From Pseudomonadota bacterium (GTDB lineage Bacteria > Pseudomonadota > Alphaproteobacteria > Caulobacterales > Caulobacteraceae), in the NCBI GenBank assembly GCA_019348195.1, contig JAHWJX010000022.1, positions 1-34,055 on the forward strand: a stretch of DNA of 34,055 nt. The letters run 5' to 3'. The number at the start of each line of letters is the position of its first letter. Within the stretch, counting starts at the first letter, position 1. The position numbers were made by a program, and so were the translations under genes. Positions 1 through 7,751 of the stretch are shown here, piece after piece. Below the pieces are notes generated by a model. The model worked only from the letters and a program-made list of their open reading frames with translations, was not told where the DNA came from and did no database searches.

Positions 1-1
1 C

Positions 2-475
2 GGAACCATCGCCGGTGCCGCCCCCGAGGGCATCACCAACCCGCCGATCGACGACCTCCTCAACCAGGTGAGCTCCAAGTACGCGCTGGTGATCTACGCC
101 GCCAAGCGCGCTCGTCAGATCAACGACTACTACTCACAGCTCGGCGAGGGCCTGCTGGAGTACGTCGGCCCGCTCGTCGAGCCCGGCCCCCGCGAGAAGC
201 CGCTGTCGATCGCCATGCGCGAGATCCAGGGCGGCCCCATCGCCTTCATCACCATCGAGGAGGACGTCGACCGCATGGTCATGACCCCCGGCGCCGCCGC
301 CGGGCAGGCCTTGGCCGCGCTGGCCATTGTCCGGCTCAGAGAAGAGTCGCGAGGGCGGCTCGGGAGCCACTTCGCTCTTCCCGGTTTTCATGGCGCCGTG
401 CTTGGACGCGGAGCCTTGAGCACGCCCGGCCTGGAGGGCTCCGTTGCACTCTGGGAGGCCAGCCTTGCCCGATAG
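2..475 (+). CDS. rpoZ: RNA polymerase omega subunit, actinobacterial type, 5'-truncated, with doubtful 3' part
   Basis: The frame is open from the window edge. Its first 75 or so codons match the omega subunit as found in Actinobacteria: the segments [46 protein letters not shown] and [11 protein letters not shown] are the family core. Omega helps assemble the RNA polymerase core around the beta-prime subunit. Alphaproteobacterial omega is quite different, so this gene does not match the rest of the window. Actinobacterial omega is usually about 90 residues and ends soon after the REI motif. Here the frame runs on for about 80 more codons of unrecognised sequence to a TAG at 473-475. Homology is clear only to about base 235. 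A contig join or a recombination junction probably lies between 235 and 530. The true N-terminus is left of the window; the GTG at 68 is internal. Confidence 0.8.
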   Translation, partial: GTIAGAAPEGITNPPIDDLLNQVSSKYALVIYAAKRARQINDYYSQLGEGLLEYVGPLVEPGPREKPLSIAMREIQGGPIAFITIEEDVDRMVMTPGAAAGQALAALAIVRLREESRGRLGSHFALPGFHGAVLGRGALSTPGLEGSVALWEASLAR

Positions 476-621
476 TGGGGCCCACCCTGCCGCCCATCGC
501 CGCAACTCGAGCCACGTCGAACGGCTTGCGGCGTGACACCGGTATTCCTTAACCTCGAATCCGTGGAGCCGGAGTTGGAGACCTCATCCCGCCAGCGAAC
601 ACCGGAGGACGAAGCGGTCGC
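236..621. other. Unassigned stretch and probable junction between actinobacterial and alphaproteobacterial DNA
   Basis: Between the last recognisable omega codons and the start of the carboxylesterase I find no convincing gene on either strand. Short open frames exist on both strands but carry no motif I recognise and look like ordinary high-GC open frames. The right end already belongs to the pectin locus, because the TGACACCGGT box found at three other places in the locus occurs at 534-547. The join between the two kinds of DNA therefore lies left of about 530. Confidence 0.5.
534..547 (+). promoter_or_regulatory. Putative LacI-family operator upstream of the pectinolytic operon
   Basis: The sequence TGACACCGGTATTC has an exact left half (TGACACC), a central CCGG and a degenerate right half. 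The same left half and centre recur at 12735-12748, 13940-13953 and 16955-16968, each time in front of a uronate-catabolism transcription unit. LacI-family operators are typically imperfect palindromes around a central CG, and a LacI-family gene lies in this locus. It stands about 75 bases before the ATG of the first operon gene. Binding by that regulator is inferred. Confidence 0.65.
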
Positions 622-2208
622 ATGAGCACGATGGATCTGCACCGACGCGGCTTGCTGCTCACCTCCCTGGCCGGGCTGGCGAGCGTGGCTCATGCCCAGG
701 AGCCGGCATCCCCGACCGCCCGTACGCGGCACGGCCCGGTCCGAGGATATGTCGATCGAGGCGTCCGCGTGTTCAAAGGGGTGCGTTACGGCGCCGACAC
801 TGGGTCCCGCCGCTTCCAAGCTCCGCTGCCGCCGCAGCCCTGGACGGAAACGCGCGAGGCTGTCGCCTACGGCCCGTCGGCGCCGCAGTCCTCCGATGAG
901 GAGCGCGAAAGCGAGGACTGCCTGTTCCTGAACGTCTGGACCCCGGGGCTGCGTGACGGCCGCAAGCGCCCTGTGATGGTCTACATCCATGGTGGCGCCT
1001 ATTCGAACGGGTCAGGCTCCAGCCCTCTGTACGACGGCGTCAACCTGTGCCGCCGGGGCGACGTCGTGGTGGTCACGGTCAATCACCGTCTCAACATCCC
1101 CGGCTACCTCTACCTCGCCCGCCTGGGCTCGCCTTCCGACCGCGCCCTGTTCGCCGACAGCGGCAACGCCGGCCAGCTCGACCTGCACCTCGCACTCAGG
1201 TGGGTGCGGGACAACATCGCCGAATTCGGCGGGGACCCGAACGGGGTCATGGTGTTCGGGCAGTCCGGCGGGGGCGCCAAGATCGCCACCATGATGGCCA
1301 CGCCCTCGGCCAAGGGGCTGTTCCACCGCGCGGCGACCATGAGCGGTCAGCAGGTCACGGCTTCGGGCCCGCACAACGCCACCCAGCGGGCGCTTGCGGT
1401 GCTGAACCACCTCAACCTCAAACCCGAACAGGCCGGGGAGCTGCGGCGCCTGCGCATCGACCACCTGCTGGAAGCCAACGCCGCGCGCGACCCCATCCTA
1501 CCCTACGGCGGCGTTTACTTCGGCCCGGTGATGGACGACCGGAACCTGCACCGCCACCCCTTCTACCCGGACGCCGCGCCCCAGGGCCTGAGCATCCCCA
1601 TGATCATCGGCAACACCCGCGACGAGACCCGCGCCTTCATGGGCGGCGACCCGACCAATTTCGCGGTCACCTGGGACCAGCTTCCGTCCAAGCTGAGCTT
1701 CAACAACCTGCGCGTGGACATCGCGCCGGAGGTGATCATCGCCGAGTACCGCCGGCTGTACCCGACCTACTCGCCCAGTGAGGTGCTGTTCGCGGCCACC
1801 ACCGCCGGCCGCTCGTGGCGCGGCGCGGTGATCGAGGCGGAGGAGCGCGCAAAAGCGGGCGCCCCGGCCTGGGCCTATCAGCTCGACTGGGCCACGCCGC
1901 GGGAAGGCGGCAAGTTCGGCGCGCCGCACGGGGCCGACATCCAGCTCGTATTCGACAACACCGACAAGCCCGGCGCGACCGCCGAAGGACCGCAGGCCAG
2001 GCCCATGGCCGCGCTGATGAGCGAAACCTTCATCGCCTTCGCCCGGAAGGGCGACCCCAACCATGCCGCCCTTCCGCGCTGGGACCGCTACACCCTGCCC
2101 CAGCGGCGGACCCTGGTGTTCGACATCCCGCCGCGCGCCGCAAACGACCCGCGTGGGGCCGAGCGCCGGCTCTTCGCTCGGGTTCCCTACGTTCAGCCCG
2201 GCACTTGA
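622..2208 (+). CDS. Type-B carboxylesterase, exported, pectin locus
   Basis: A 528-residue alpha/beta-hydrolase of the carboxylesterase type-B family. The family block EDCLFLNVWTP is at 99-109, the oxyanion region IHGGAY at 122-127, and the nucleophile Ser215 in GQSGGG. The acid is likely Glu335 in NTRDET and the base His436 in GAPHGADI. The N-terminus has a twin-arginine-like signal (HRRGLLLTS) ending near AHA-Q, so the enzyme should act in the periplasm. It is the first gene of an operon: the pectate lyase starts 9 bases after its stop. In this setting it probably removes acetyl, methyl or feruloyl groups from pectic material before lyase attack; the actual ester is unknown. ATG 622 is used; a second ATG three codons on is possible. 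The GGAGG before it is rather far (about 15 bases). Confidence 0.9.
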   Translation: MSTMDLHRRGLLLTSLAGLASVAHAQEPASPTARTRHGPVRGYVDRGVRVFKGVRYGADTGSRRFQAPLPPQPWTETREAVAYGPSAPQSSDEERESEDCLFLNVWTPGLRDGRKRPVMVYIHGGAYSNGSGSSPLYDGVNLCRRGDVVVVTVNHRLNIPGYLYLARLGSPSDRALFADSGNAGQLDLHLALRWVRDNIAEFGGDPNGVMVFGQSGGGAKIATMMATPSAKGLFHRAATMSGQQVTASGPHNATQRALAVLNHLNLKPEQAGELRRLRIDHLLEANAARDPILPYGGVYFGPVMDDRNLHRHPFYPDAAPQGLSIPMIIGNTRDETRAFMGGDPTNFAVTWDQLPSKLSFNNLRVDIAPEVIIAEYRRLYPTYSPSEVLFAATTAGRSWRGAVIEAEERAKAGAPAWAYQLDWATPREGGKFGAPHGADIQLVFDNTDKPGATAEGPQARPMAALMSETFIAFARKGDPNHAALPRWDRYTLPQRRTLVFDIPPRAANDPRGAERRLFARVPYVQPGT

Positions 2209-2216
2209 GGCCCAGC

Positions 2217-3857
2217 ATGATCTCTCGCCGCCGCCTTCTCGCCGCCTCCGCCGCCCTCGCCGGCCTGGCCGCCGCTCCCGCCTTGGCCCAGGGGCCCGCA
2301 GCGCCGGCCGATCGCATCACCACGCTTGGGGCCATGAAGCGGGCCACCCGCTTCATGCTGGAAGAAGCGGCCTACAAGGGCGGCTACGTCTGGTCCTACT
2401 TGCCCGATTTTTCGCGCCGCTGGGGCGAGCTGGAAGCCAGCCCCACCATGATCTGGATCCAGCCCCCCGGAACCGGCACGATGGGCCACCTCTACCTGGA
2501 CGCCTACCACGCCACCGGGGACGAGTTTTACTACCGCACGGCTCAGTCGGTCGCCGGCGCCCTCATCGCCGCCCAGCAGCCTTCGGGAGGCTGGAACTAC
2601 ATCCATGACTTCGGCGGGCCGCAGTCGCTCCAGCGCTGGTACGACACCTACGGCGCCAACGCTTGGCGCATGGAGGAATTCCAGCACGATTGGCGCAACT
2701 CAACCTTCGACGACGCTGGCACGTCCGAGGCCATGCAGTTCCTGCTGCGGATCTATCTGGAGAAGCGCGACCGCCGCTACCGCGGACCGCTGGACCGGGC
2801 CGTCAAGCTCGTTCTGGACAGCCAGTACCCCAATGGCGGCTGGCCCCAGCGTTATCCGTCGCGCGCGGAATTCAACAAGGGCGGCCGACCCGACTACACC
2901 AGCTACGTCACCTTCAACGACGACGTGGCCGGCGAGAATATCAAGTTCCTGGTCATGGTGCGCCAGACGCTCGGGCCCAACCGGCGGATCGACGACGCCA
3001 TCGCCCGGGCCATGAACAGCTTCGTGGCGCTGCAGCAGCCCATGCCTCAGCCTGCTTGGGGCCTGCAGCACGACCTTCAGGGCCGCCCCGTGGGCGCACG
3101 CAGCTATGAGCCCCGCGCCTTCGCGACCCACACCACCGCCGCCAACCTCACCCAGCTCATGAACTTCTACCAGCTGACCGGCGACCCGAAGTTTTTGGCC
3201 CGGATCCCCGAGGCGCTGGACTGGCTGGAGAAGGTCAAACTACCGGCGCCGCGGAACGGCCGCAGCCACCCGACCTTTATCGAGATCGGCACCGACCGGC
3301 CAATCTACGTCCATCGCCGCGGTTCCAACGTCGTCAACGGCGAGTACTTCTGGGATTACAGCCCGGAGAAGACGCTGGGCCACTACTCCGCCTTCCGGCA
3401 GGTGAACCTGGCGGGCCTACGCCAGCGCTATGAGCGCCTGAGGGCCGCGCCGCAGGGGCAGGTCGCGCGCAACTCGCCGCTCCGGAGCACCGGGTTCACC
3501 CCCCTGCCCCGCTACTTCGCACTGGAGGACATCGAGACTTCCGACCTGAACGCCGGCCGCAGTCCCGAGGGGCCGGGCCGCGAGGCCGGGGGCCAGTCGG
3601 CGGCCCAGCTCATCGCCGGGCTTAACCCCCAAGGCTACTGGCCTACCCCCCTGGTCCAGACCAGCAATCCCTATCGCGGCCCAGGGCCGAAGACGCCGAC
3701 GCCCGGCGACTACGCCAGCACCTATGTCGGCGACGCGTGGGACACCTCACCCTATCCCGCAACCACGCCCGCCATCGGGATCAGCACCGCGGCCTTCATC
3801 CAGAACATGAAGGTCTTGATCCGACATCTTGATCAACTAGGACCTGCCCGTGGCTGA
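2217..3857 (+). CDS. Pectate lyase, polysaccharide lyase family 10, exported
   Basis: A 546-residue protein that should cleave polygalacturonate by beta-elimination in the periplasm or outside the cell. PL10 hallmarks are visible: FDDAGTSEAMQFLL (164-177), YPNGGWPQRYP (204-214), YVTFNDD (230-236), WGLQHD (281-286) and FIEIGTDRPIYVHRRG (354-369). The last includes an Arg where family members carry their SGRDG motif. The N-terminus SRRRLLAAS followed by a hydrophobic run and ALA-Q is a twin-arginine-like signal. The catalytic domain seems to end near residue 405; the remaining 140 residues are an unassigned C-terminal extension. The open frame extends far upstream of ATG 2217, but that part overlaps the esterase in another frame, and the signal peptide fixes the start. 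It overlaps the next gene by 8 bases. Its unsaturated products feed KduI and KduD. Confidence 0.93.
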   Translation: MISRRRLLAASAALAGLAAAPALAQGPAAPADRITTLGAMKRATRFMLEEAAYKGGYVWSYLPDFSRRWGELEASPTMIWIQPPGTGTMGHLYLDAYHATGDEFYYRTAQSVAGALIAAQQPSGGWNYIHDFGGPQSLQRWYDTYGANAWRMEEFQHDWRNSTFDDAGTSEAMQFLLRIYLEKRDRRYRGPLDRAVKLVLDSQYPNGGWPQRYPSRAEFNKGGRPDYTSYVTFNDDVAGENIKFLVMVRQTLGPNRRIDDAIARAMNSFVALQQPMPQPAWGLQHDLQGRPVGARSYEPRAFATHTTAANLTQLMNFYQLTGDPKFLARIPEALDWLEKVKLPAPRNGRSHPTFIEIGTDRPIYVHRRGSNVVNGEYFWDYSPEKTLGHYSAFRQVNLAGLRQRYERLRAAPQGQVARNSPLRSTGFTPLPRYFALEDIETSDLNAGRSPEGPGREAGGQSAAQLIAGLNPQGYWPTPLVQTSNPYRGPGPKTPTPGDYASTYVGDAWDTSPYPATTPAIGISTAAFIQNMKVLIRHLDQLGPARG

Positions 3858-4848
3858 CCTTACACGCCGAGCAGCCCTGTCAGCTTGCGCCGCTGCGGCG
3901 CTTCCCTTGGAGTCTCGCGCGCAGACCGTGAACTACGCGGACGACCCGGGCGAGGTCCTCCGCCTCTGGCCGGGCCAGGCGCCCGGCGCGCCGGCCCGGC
4001 TTCCGACCGAGGTGGTGACCGAACGCAGCGCGACGCCAGCCACGCTGCGTGATCGCTACGTCGAGCACGTGGCGGTTCCGACACTGACGGTGCTTCGTCC
4101 GGCCCGGCCGAACGGCGCGGCCATGCTGATCATCCCGGGCGGCGGCTACCAGCGCGTGGTGATCGACAAGGAGGGCTTCGAGACGGCCCGCTGGCTCAAC
4201 GCGCGCGGCGTCACCGCCTTTGTGCTGCGTTACCGCCTGCCTGGCGACGGCTGGACGCCCCGGGGCGAGGCCCCGCTCCAGGACGCCCAGCGGGCGGTGC
4301 GCCTGCTGCGCCAAGGCGCCGCCTCGCTTCGCATCGATCCGGGCCGCGTCGCGGTGCTCGGATTCTCGGCGGGCGGTCACCTGGCCGCCTCCCTGGCGAC
4401 CCGCCACGCCGCCCCGACCTATGCTTCCGTAGACGCGGCGGACGCCCTGACCGCCCGCCCGGACTTGGCCGTTCTGGGCTACCCCGTCATCCTGATGGAG
4501 GGCCCGGCCGTCCACGCTGGCTCCCGCACCCAGTTGCTGGGCTCCTCTCCCTCGGCCGAACGCATCGGGGCGGCCACGCCCAGCCTGACGGTGGGACCTC
4601 AGACCCCGCCCACCCTGATCCTCCATGCCGCCGATGACGCGTCGGTGCCTGTAGAGAACGCCCTGGCCATGTTCACCGCCCTTCGCGCCGCCGGTCGCCA
4701 GGCGGAACTCCACGTGTTCGAGGAAGGCGGCCACGGCTTCGGTCTGCGCGCCATCGCCGGCAAGCCGGTCGCGGCCTGGCCCGACCTCATGCTGACCTGG
4801 CTCAACCGCCACGGCTACAGCGATCCTGCCCTTCGGAGCCCCGCATGA
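3850..4848 (+). CDS. Alpha/beta-hydrolase esterase (acetyl/feruloyl esterase-like), exported
   Basis: A 332-residue alpha/beta-hydrolase of the group annotated as acetylxylan esterase-like or BD-FAE-like. The oxyanion motif IPGGGY is at 95-100, the nucleophile Ser173 in GFSAGG, the acid likely Asp263 in HAADDASVP, and the base His295 in GGHGFGL. The N-terminus LTRRAALSAC looks like a short twin-arginine signal, predicting a periplasmic location. GTG 3850 lies inside the end of the lyase gene (8-base overlap), consistent with translational coupling. The ATG of the next gene overlaps its stop (ATGA). The likely role is deacetylation of pectin or oligogalacturonides. The substrate cannot be read from the sequence, and a rhamnogalacturonan or hemicellulose ester is equally possible. 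Confidence 0.88.
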   Translation: MADLTRRAALSACAAAALPLESRAQTVNYADDPGEVLRLWPGQAPGAPARLPTEVVTERSATPATLRDRYVEHVAVPTLTVLRPARPNGAAMLIIPGGGYQRVVIDKEGFETARWLNARGVTAFVLRYRLPGDGWTPRGEAPLQDAQRAVRLLRQGAASLRIDPGRVAVLGFSAGGHLAASLATRHAAPTYASVDAADALTARPDLAVLGYPVILMEGPAVHAGSRTQLLGSSPSAERIGAATPSLTVGPQTPPTLILHAADDASVPVENALAMFTALRAAGRQAELHVFEEGGHGFGLRAIAGKPVAAWPDLMLTWLNRHGYSDPALRSPA

Positions 4849-5315
4849 TCCGCCCCCTCCCGCTCGCTCTGGCTCTGCTCGTCGCGGCGCCCGCCGCCGC
4901 CCAGCAGATCCCTGGCCCCTATGGGCCCACCGTCACCTTGGCCCAGGCCGAACGGGCGATCGACGCCGCCCGGGCCGAAGCCGCCCGCCGAGGCTTCACC
5001 ATGAGCTTCGCCGTGGTCGACCCCGCCGGGGAACTGATCTCGTTCGAGAAGATGGACGGAACCCAGAACGGCTCGACGGAGGTGGCGCTGGCCAAGGCGC
5101 GCAGCTCGGCCCGCTTCCGACGCCCGACTAAGGCCTGGTCCGATCAGGTCGCCGCGGGGCGCACGGCCGTCCTGTCCCTGCCCGGCATGATCGCCATCGA
5201 AGGCGGTCTTCCCATGCTGGCGAACGGACGTGTGATGGGCGCCCTGGGCGTCAGCGGCGGCACGTCCGAGGAGGACGGCCAGGTCGCGGCCGTCGGACTG
5301 GCCGCCCTGCGGTGA
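4845..5315 (+). CDS. GlcG/HbpS-family (DUF336) exported protein
   Basis: A 156-residue protein with a Sec-type signal (MIRPLPLALALLVAAPAAAQQ) followed by one GlcG/HbpS domain. That family is recognised here by a segment of the type AAARRGFTMSFAVVDPAGEL, by KARSSARFRRPT, and by the Gly-rich end PGMIAIEGGLPM...GALGVSGG. Some members bind haem, others occur in glycolate or glycerol loci without a proven activity. Its position between an exported esterase and a KDG kinase, with 4-base overlaps on both sides, makes it part of the pectin operon. Its task there is not known. A role in binding or tautomerising a small keto-acid product is speculation. Confidence 0.85.
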   Translation: MIRPLPLALALLVAAPAAAQQIPGPYGPTVTLAQAERAIDAARAEAARRGFTMSFAVVDPAGELISFEKMDGTQNGSTEVALAKARSSARFRRPTKAWSDQVAAGRTAVLSLPGMIAIEGGLPMLANGRVMGALGVSGGTSEEDGQVAAVGLAALR

Positions 5316-6307
5316 CCGGCCGGGTCGTCTGCTTCGGCGAGCTCCTGCTCCGGCTCGCGGCCCCTGGTCGCGAGTTCCTGCTGCAGACGCCTCGGCTCGA
5401 CGTCTACTACGGCGGCGCGGAGGCCAATGTCGCCGTCTCCCTAAGCCGGTTCGGCCACCCGGCCGCGATCGTCAGCGTGATCCCCGACAACCACCTGGCC
5501 CACGCCGCTCTGGGAGAGCTGCGGCGCTGGGGCGTCGACACCTCGCGCGTGGTGGAGGGCTCTGGCCGCATGGGGCTCTACTTCCTCGAGACCGGCGCCA
5601 TCCACCGCCCGTCCGACATCCTCTACGATCGGGCCGACACCGCCTTCGCCCGTGCGCCCGCGGACGCGGTCAACTGGACCCAGGCCCTAGCCGGGGCCGA
5701 CCGCCTCCATGTCTCAGGCGCCAGCGCCGCCGTCAGCGCCGCCGCCGCGGAGGCCGTCGTCCGCGCCGCCGAGGCCGCCCGGGCCGCGGGCGTCCCCGTT
5801 TCGGTGGACTGCAACTACCGCCAGAAACTGTGGGAGGCGTGGAGCGGCGACGCTCCCGCGGTGCTCCGCCGCCTGCTCAGCGCTGCCGACGTGGTGTTCG
5901 GCGACCATCGCGACTTCGGTCTGGTGCTCGGCCGCGACATCCCCAGCAGGGAAGCCGGCGCCGAGGCCGCCTTCCAGGCCTTTCCCGGCCTCCGCTGGAT
6001 CGCATCCACCTCGCGCGAACAGCTCAGCGTCGATCACCACGCCCTGTCCGGCTTTGTCTTCAACCGCGAGGGCGCCTGGACGACGCCCACCTACACCGTG
6101 ACGCCCATCGTGGACCGCATCGGTGGGGGCGACGCCTACGCGGCCGGCGTCCTCCATGGCCTGCTCACCGGGCTGGACGAGCAGGCCACGGCCCGGTTCG
6201 CGATCGCAGCCGCCTGCATCAAGCACTCCACCCCGGGCGACTTCAATCTCGCCAGCGCCACCGATGTGGAGGGCTTCCACGGCGCCGGATTGGACGTCAA
6301 GCGCTGA
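5312..6307 (+). CDS. kdgK: 2-keto-3-deoxygluconate kinase, PfkB family (copy A)
   Basis: A 331-residue ribokinase/PfkB-family sugar kinase. The N-terminal substrate region CFGELLLRL and the YYGGAEANVA block (residues 32-41) are typical of KDG kinases. The C-terminal PfkB signature DRIGGGDAYAAG is at 268-279, with Asp274 as catalytic base. It should phosphorylate 2-keto-3-deoxygluconate to KDPG in the cytoplasm, which is then split by Eda. GTG 5312 overlaps the preceding stop in a GTGA, so it is translationally coupled to the exported enzymes. A second, only distantly similar kinase of the same family is on the opposite strand (7752-8864). One of the two may prefer a related keto-acid. It is the last gene of the plus-strand operon. 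Confidence 0.88.
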   Translation: MTGRVVCFGELLLRLAAPGREFLLQTPRLDVYYGGAEANVAVSLSRFGHPAAIVSVIPDNHLAHAALGELRRWGVDTSRVVEGSGRMGLYFLETGAIHRPSDILYDRADTAFARAPADAVNWTQALAGADRLHVSGASAAVSAAAAEAVVRAAEAARAAGVPVSVDCNYRQKLWEAWSGDAPAVLRRLLSAADVVFGDHRDFGLVLGRDIPSREAGAEAAFQAFPGLRWIASTSREQLSVDHHALSGFVFNREGAWTTPTYTVTPIVDRIGGGDAYAAGVLHGLLTGLDEQATARFAIAAACIKHSTPGDFNLASATDVEGFHGAGLDVKR

Positions 6308-6475
6308 AGACCTGAGCGGCCCCGGCCACCCGCCCGCAACGCCGCCAGTGACGTGGACGGCGCCATTCCGGCGGGCGACGCCCCGCAATGGACCTATGAC
6401 GGGCCGAGCCTCTTCTTGCACCACGCCCTCTTCGCCGAACCGAGCTTCCTAGGCTCCGCGACGTCCTCATCCAGC
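6308..6475. other. Convergent intergenic region with possible hairpin
   Basis: Lies between the ends of kdgK copy A and the DUF707 gene. CGCCCGC at 6331-6337 can pair with GCGGGCG at 6371-6377, with a second imperfect stem inside (GCCGCCA at 6341 with TGGACGGC at 6354). There is no T-run, so this is at best a weak bidirectional terminator. No gene is supported here. Confidence 0.3.
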
Positions 6476-7684
6476 CTACCAGAGCTCATCCACCGCCGGA
6501 GACGCCCACATCTGCATGTCGCGTCGGTTCGCGCGGATGCCGCCGTACTCCAAGACCCGGCTGGGCGCATGGTAGCCGTGCTGAAGCCTGTTACCCTCCG
6601 CGATGGCGCCATCCACGTCGTAGTTCGCGCCTTGCGGACGGGTGTGCAGCACCGAAACCTTGTCGATGATCGCCATCCGGTTCAATGGCTCGCCCAGCAG
6701 CTTGGGCCAGACGTTGTCGGCCCCGAAGCCGCTCTGCGTCTCGCCGAAGGTCCCCACGCAGGTCAGCAGCGCGTCGCGCGAGAACACGGGCATCATCACC
6801 TCCACGAAGGACACGTAGCGGAGCAGGAAGCGCTCGTTACGTCGCGTGATCGGGTGAGCGACGTGCACGCCCGCCGGGTCCAGCGACGGCTGCGCCAAGT
6901 CAAGCCCGAACCGCCGGCAGATGGCGAACAACTGGTTCAGGTCCCGCCAGCTCATCATCAGGTCGTCGTCAGGCAGGGTGATGTAGTCGTAATTCCAGAG
7001 CGGGCTGCCCTTGTGCAGCAATTGGTGAAGCGCCTCGAGCTTCATGCCTTTGTGATGGACCTGGTACTCGGCGACCTCGTCGTGCCCGAAATTCTCCTTG
7101 GCCGCATAGGAGCTGAGGCAGAGGTCCCAGCTGCGGTCCTCGTCGGTGATGTCCCGCGGCCACTGCGTGTGCAGCGAACGTTCATTGGCCCGCAGCACCA
7201 CAAGATTGCGCCGTTTGGTCGCCGGTGGGCGGTGGATCAGCTCCAACCCCTCGCCACTGGGCGCCAGCCCGCCGCCAGTCGCAACTTCCCGCAGCACATG
7301 GCGGGCCAGGCCCAACGGTTGTCGGAACTCTCCGGCTAGGGCGAACCGCCCCTCCGCGTCCAGAAAGGCCTGGTCGAACTTGGTCGAAATCCGGTCGAAC
7401 CGGTCCAGAAACTGGAGCTGCCCGTCCACCACCCGCCAGCGGGCCTCGTTGTCGCCCAGCTCGCCCGCGACATCCCCGTTGGGCAGCAGCTTCACGTAGT
7501 TGGCGTAGGGAGGCCGGTCCACCGGCCCGAAGCGCCACGCGCGCTGGGCCAGGTCCGCCTCGGTCCAATGGTGCGCCGCCACCCGTGTCAGCCCCTGGAG
7601 CTGGTCCGTCATCTCGTCGTCCTGTCCGAGAGACGCCGTTTTGACCCTCTCGGCTGCCGCTGCGTCAAGCGCCCGCGCCTGCAT
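6476..7684 (-). CDS. DUF707-family protein, glycosyltransferase-like, with N-terminal accessory domain
   Basis: A 402-residue cytoplasmic protein with no signal or membrane segment. Residues about 160-395 match DUF707, judged from LRANERSLHTQWP, DYITLPDDDLMMSW, DPAGVHVAHPITRRN and YVSFVEVMMPVFSR. Members resemble glycosyltransferases, and the LPDDDL acidic motif could be the metal/nucleotide-sugar site. Residues about 45-125 (PPYANYVKLLPNGDVAG...NEARWRVVDGQL) form a small domain that I associate with surface-glycan enzymes. The start is uncertain: the ATG at 7684 or an internal ATG at 7612. It follows kdgK copy B on the same strand after 67 bases, so it may be the last gene of the uronate operon. 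A glycan-building enzyme is unexpected there, and it may simply be a neighbour. Confidence 0.75.
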   Translation of the reverse strand: MQARALDAAAAERVKTASLGQDDEMTDQLQGLTRVAAHHWTEADLAQRAWRFGPVDRPPYANYVKLLPNGDVAGELGDNEARWRVVDGQLQFLDRFDRISTKFDQAFLDAEGRFALAGEFRQPLGLARHVLREVATGGGLAPSGEGLELIHRPPATKRRNLVVLRANERSLHTQWPRDITDEDRSWDLCLSSYAAKENFGHDEVAEYQVHHKGMKLEALHQLLHKGSPLWNYDYITLPDDDLMMSWRDLNQLFAICRRFGLDLAQPSLDPAGVHVAHPITRRNERFLLRYVSFVEVMMPVFSRDALLTCVGTFGETQSGFGADNVWPKLLGEPLNRMAIIDKVSVLHTRPQGANYDVDGAIAEGNRLQHGYHAPSRVLEYGGIRANRRDMQMWASPAVDELW

Positions 7685-7751
7685 GGCTTCCAGGTCCTTG
7701 GGGAATTCCGGCGGAGGCGAGCCCTGCGCCGGTCGCCCTCGCCCAACCTCG

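Noticed and set aside
1815-2216. In-frame upstream extension of the pectate lyase
   Set aside because: It overlaps the carboxylesterase gene, has the composition of a shadow frame, and the signal peptide begins at ATG 2217.
6353-6480. Plus-strand frame reading WTYDGPSLFLHHALFAEP as a possible gene remnant
   Set aside because: No family recognised, no start or ribosome site, and the frame continues as antisense to the DUF707 gene; may be chance.
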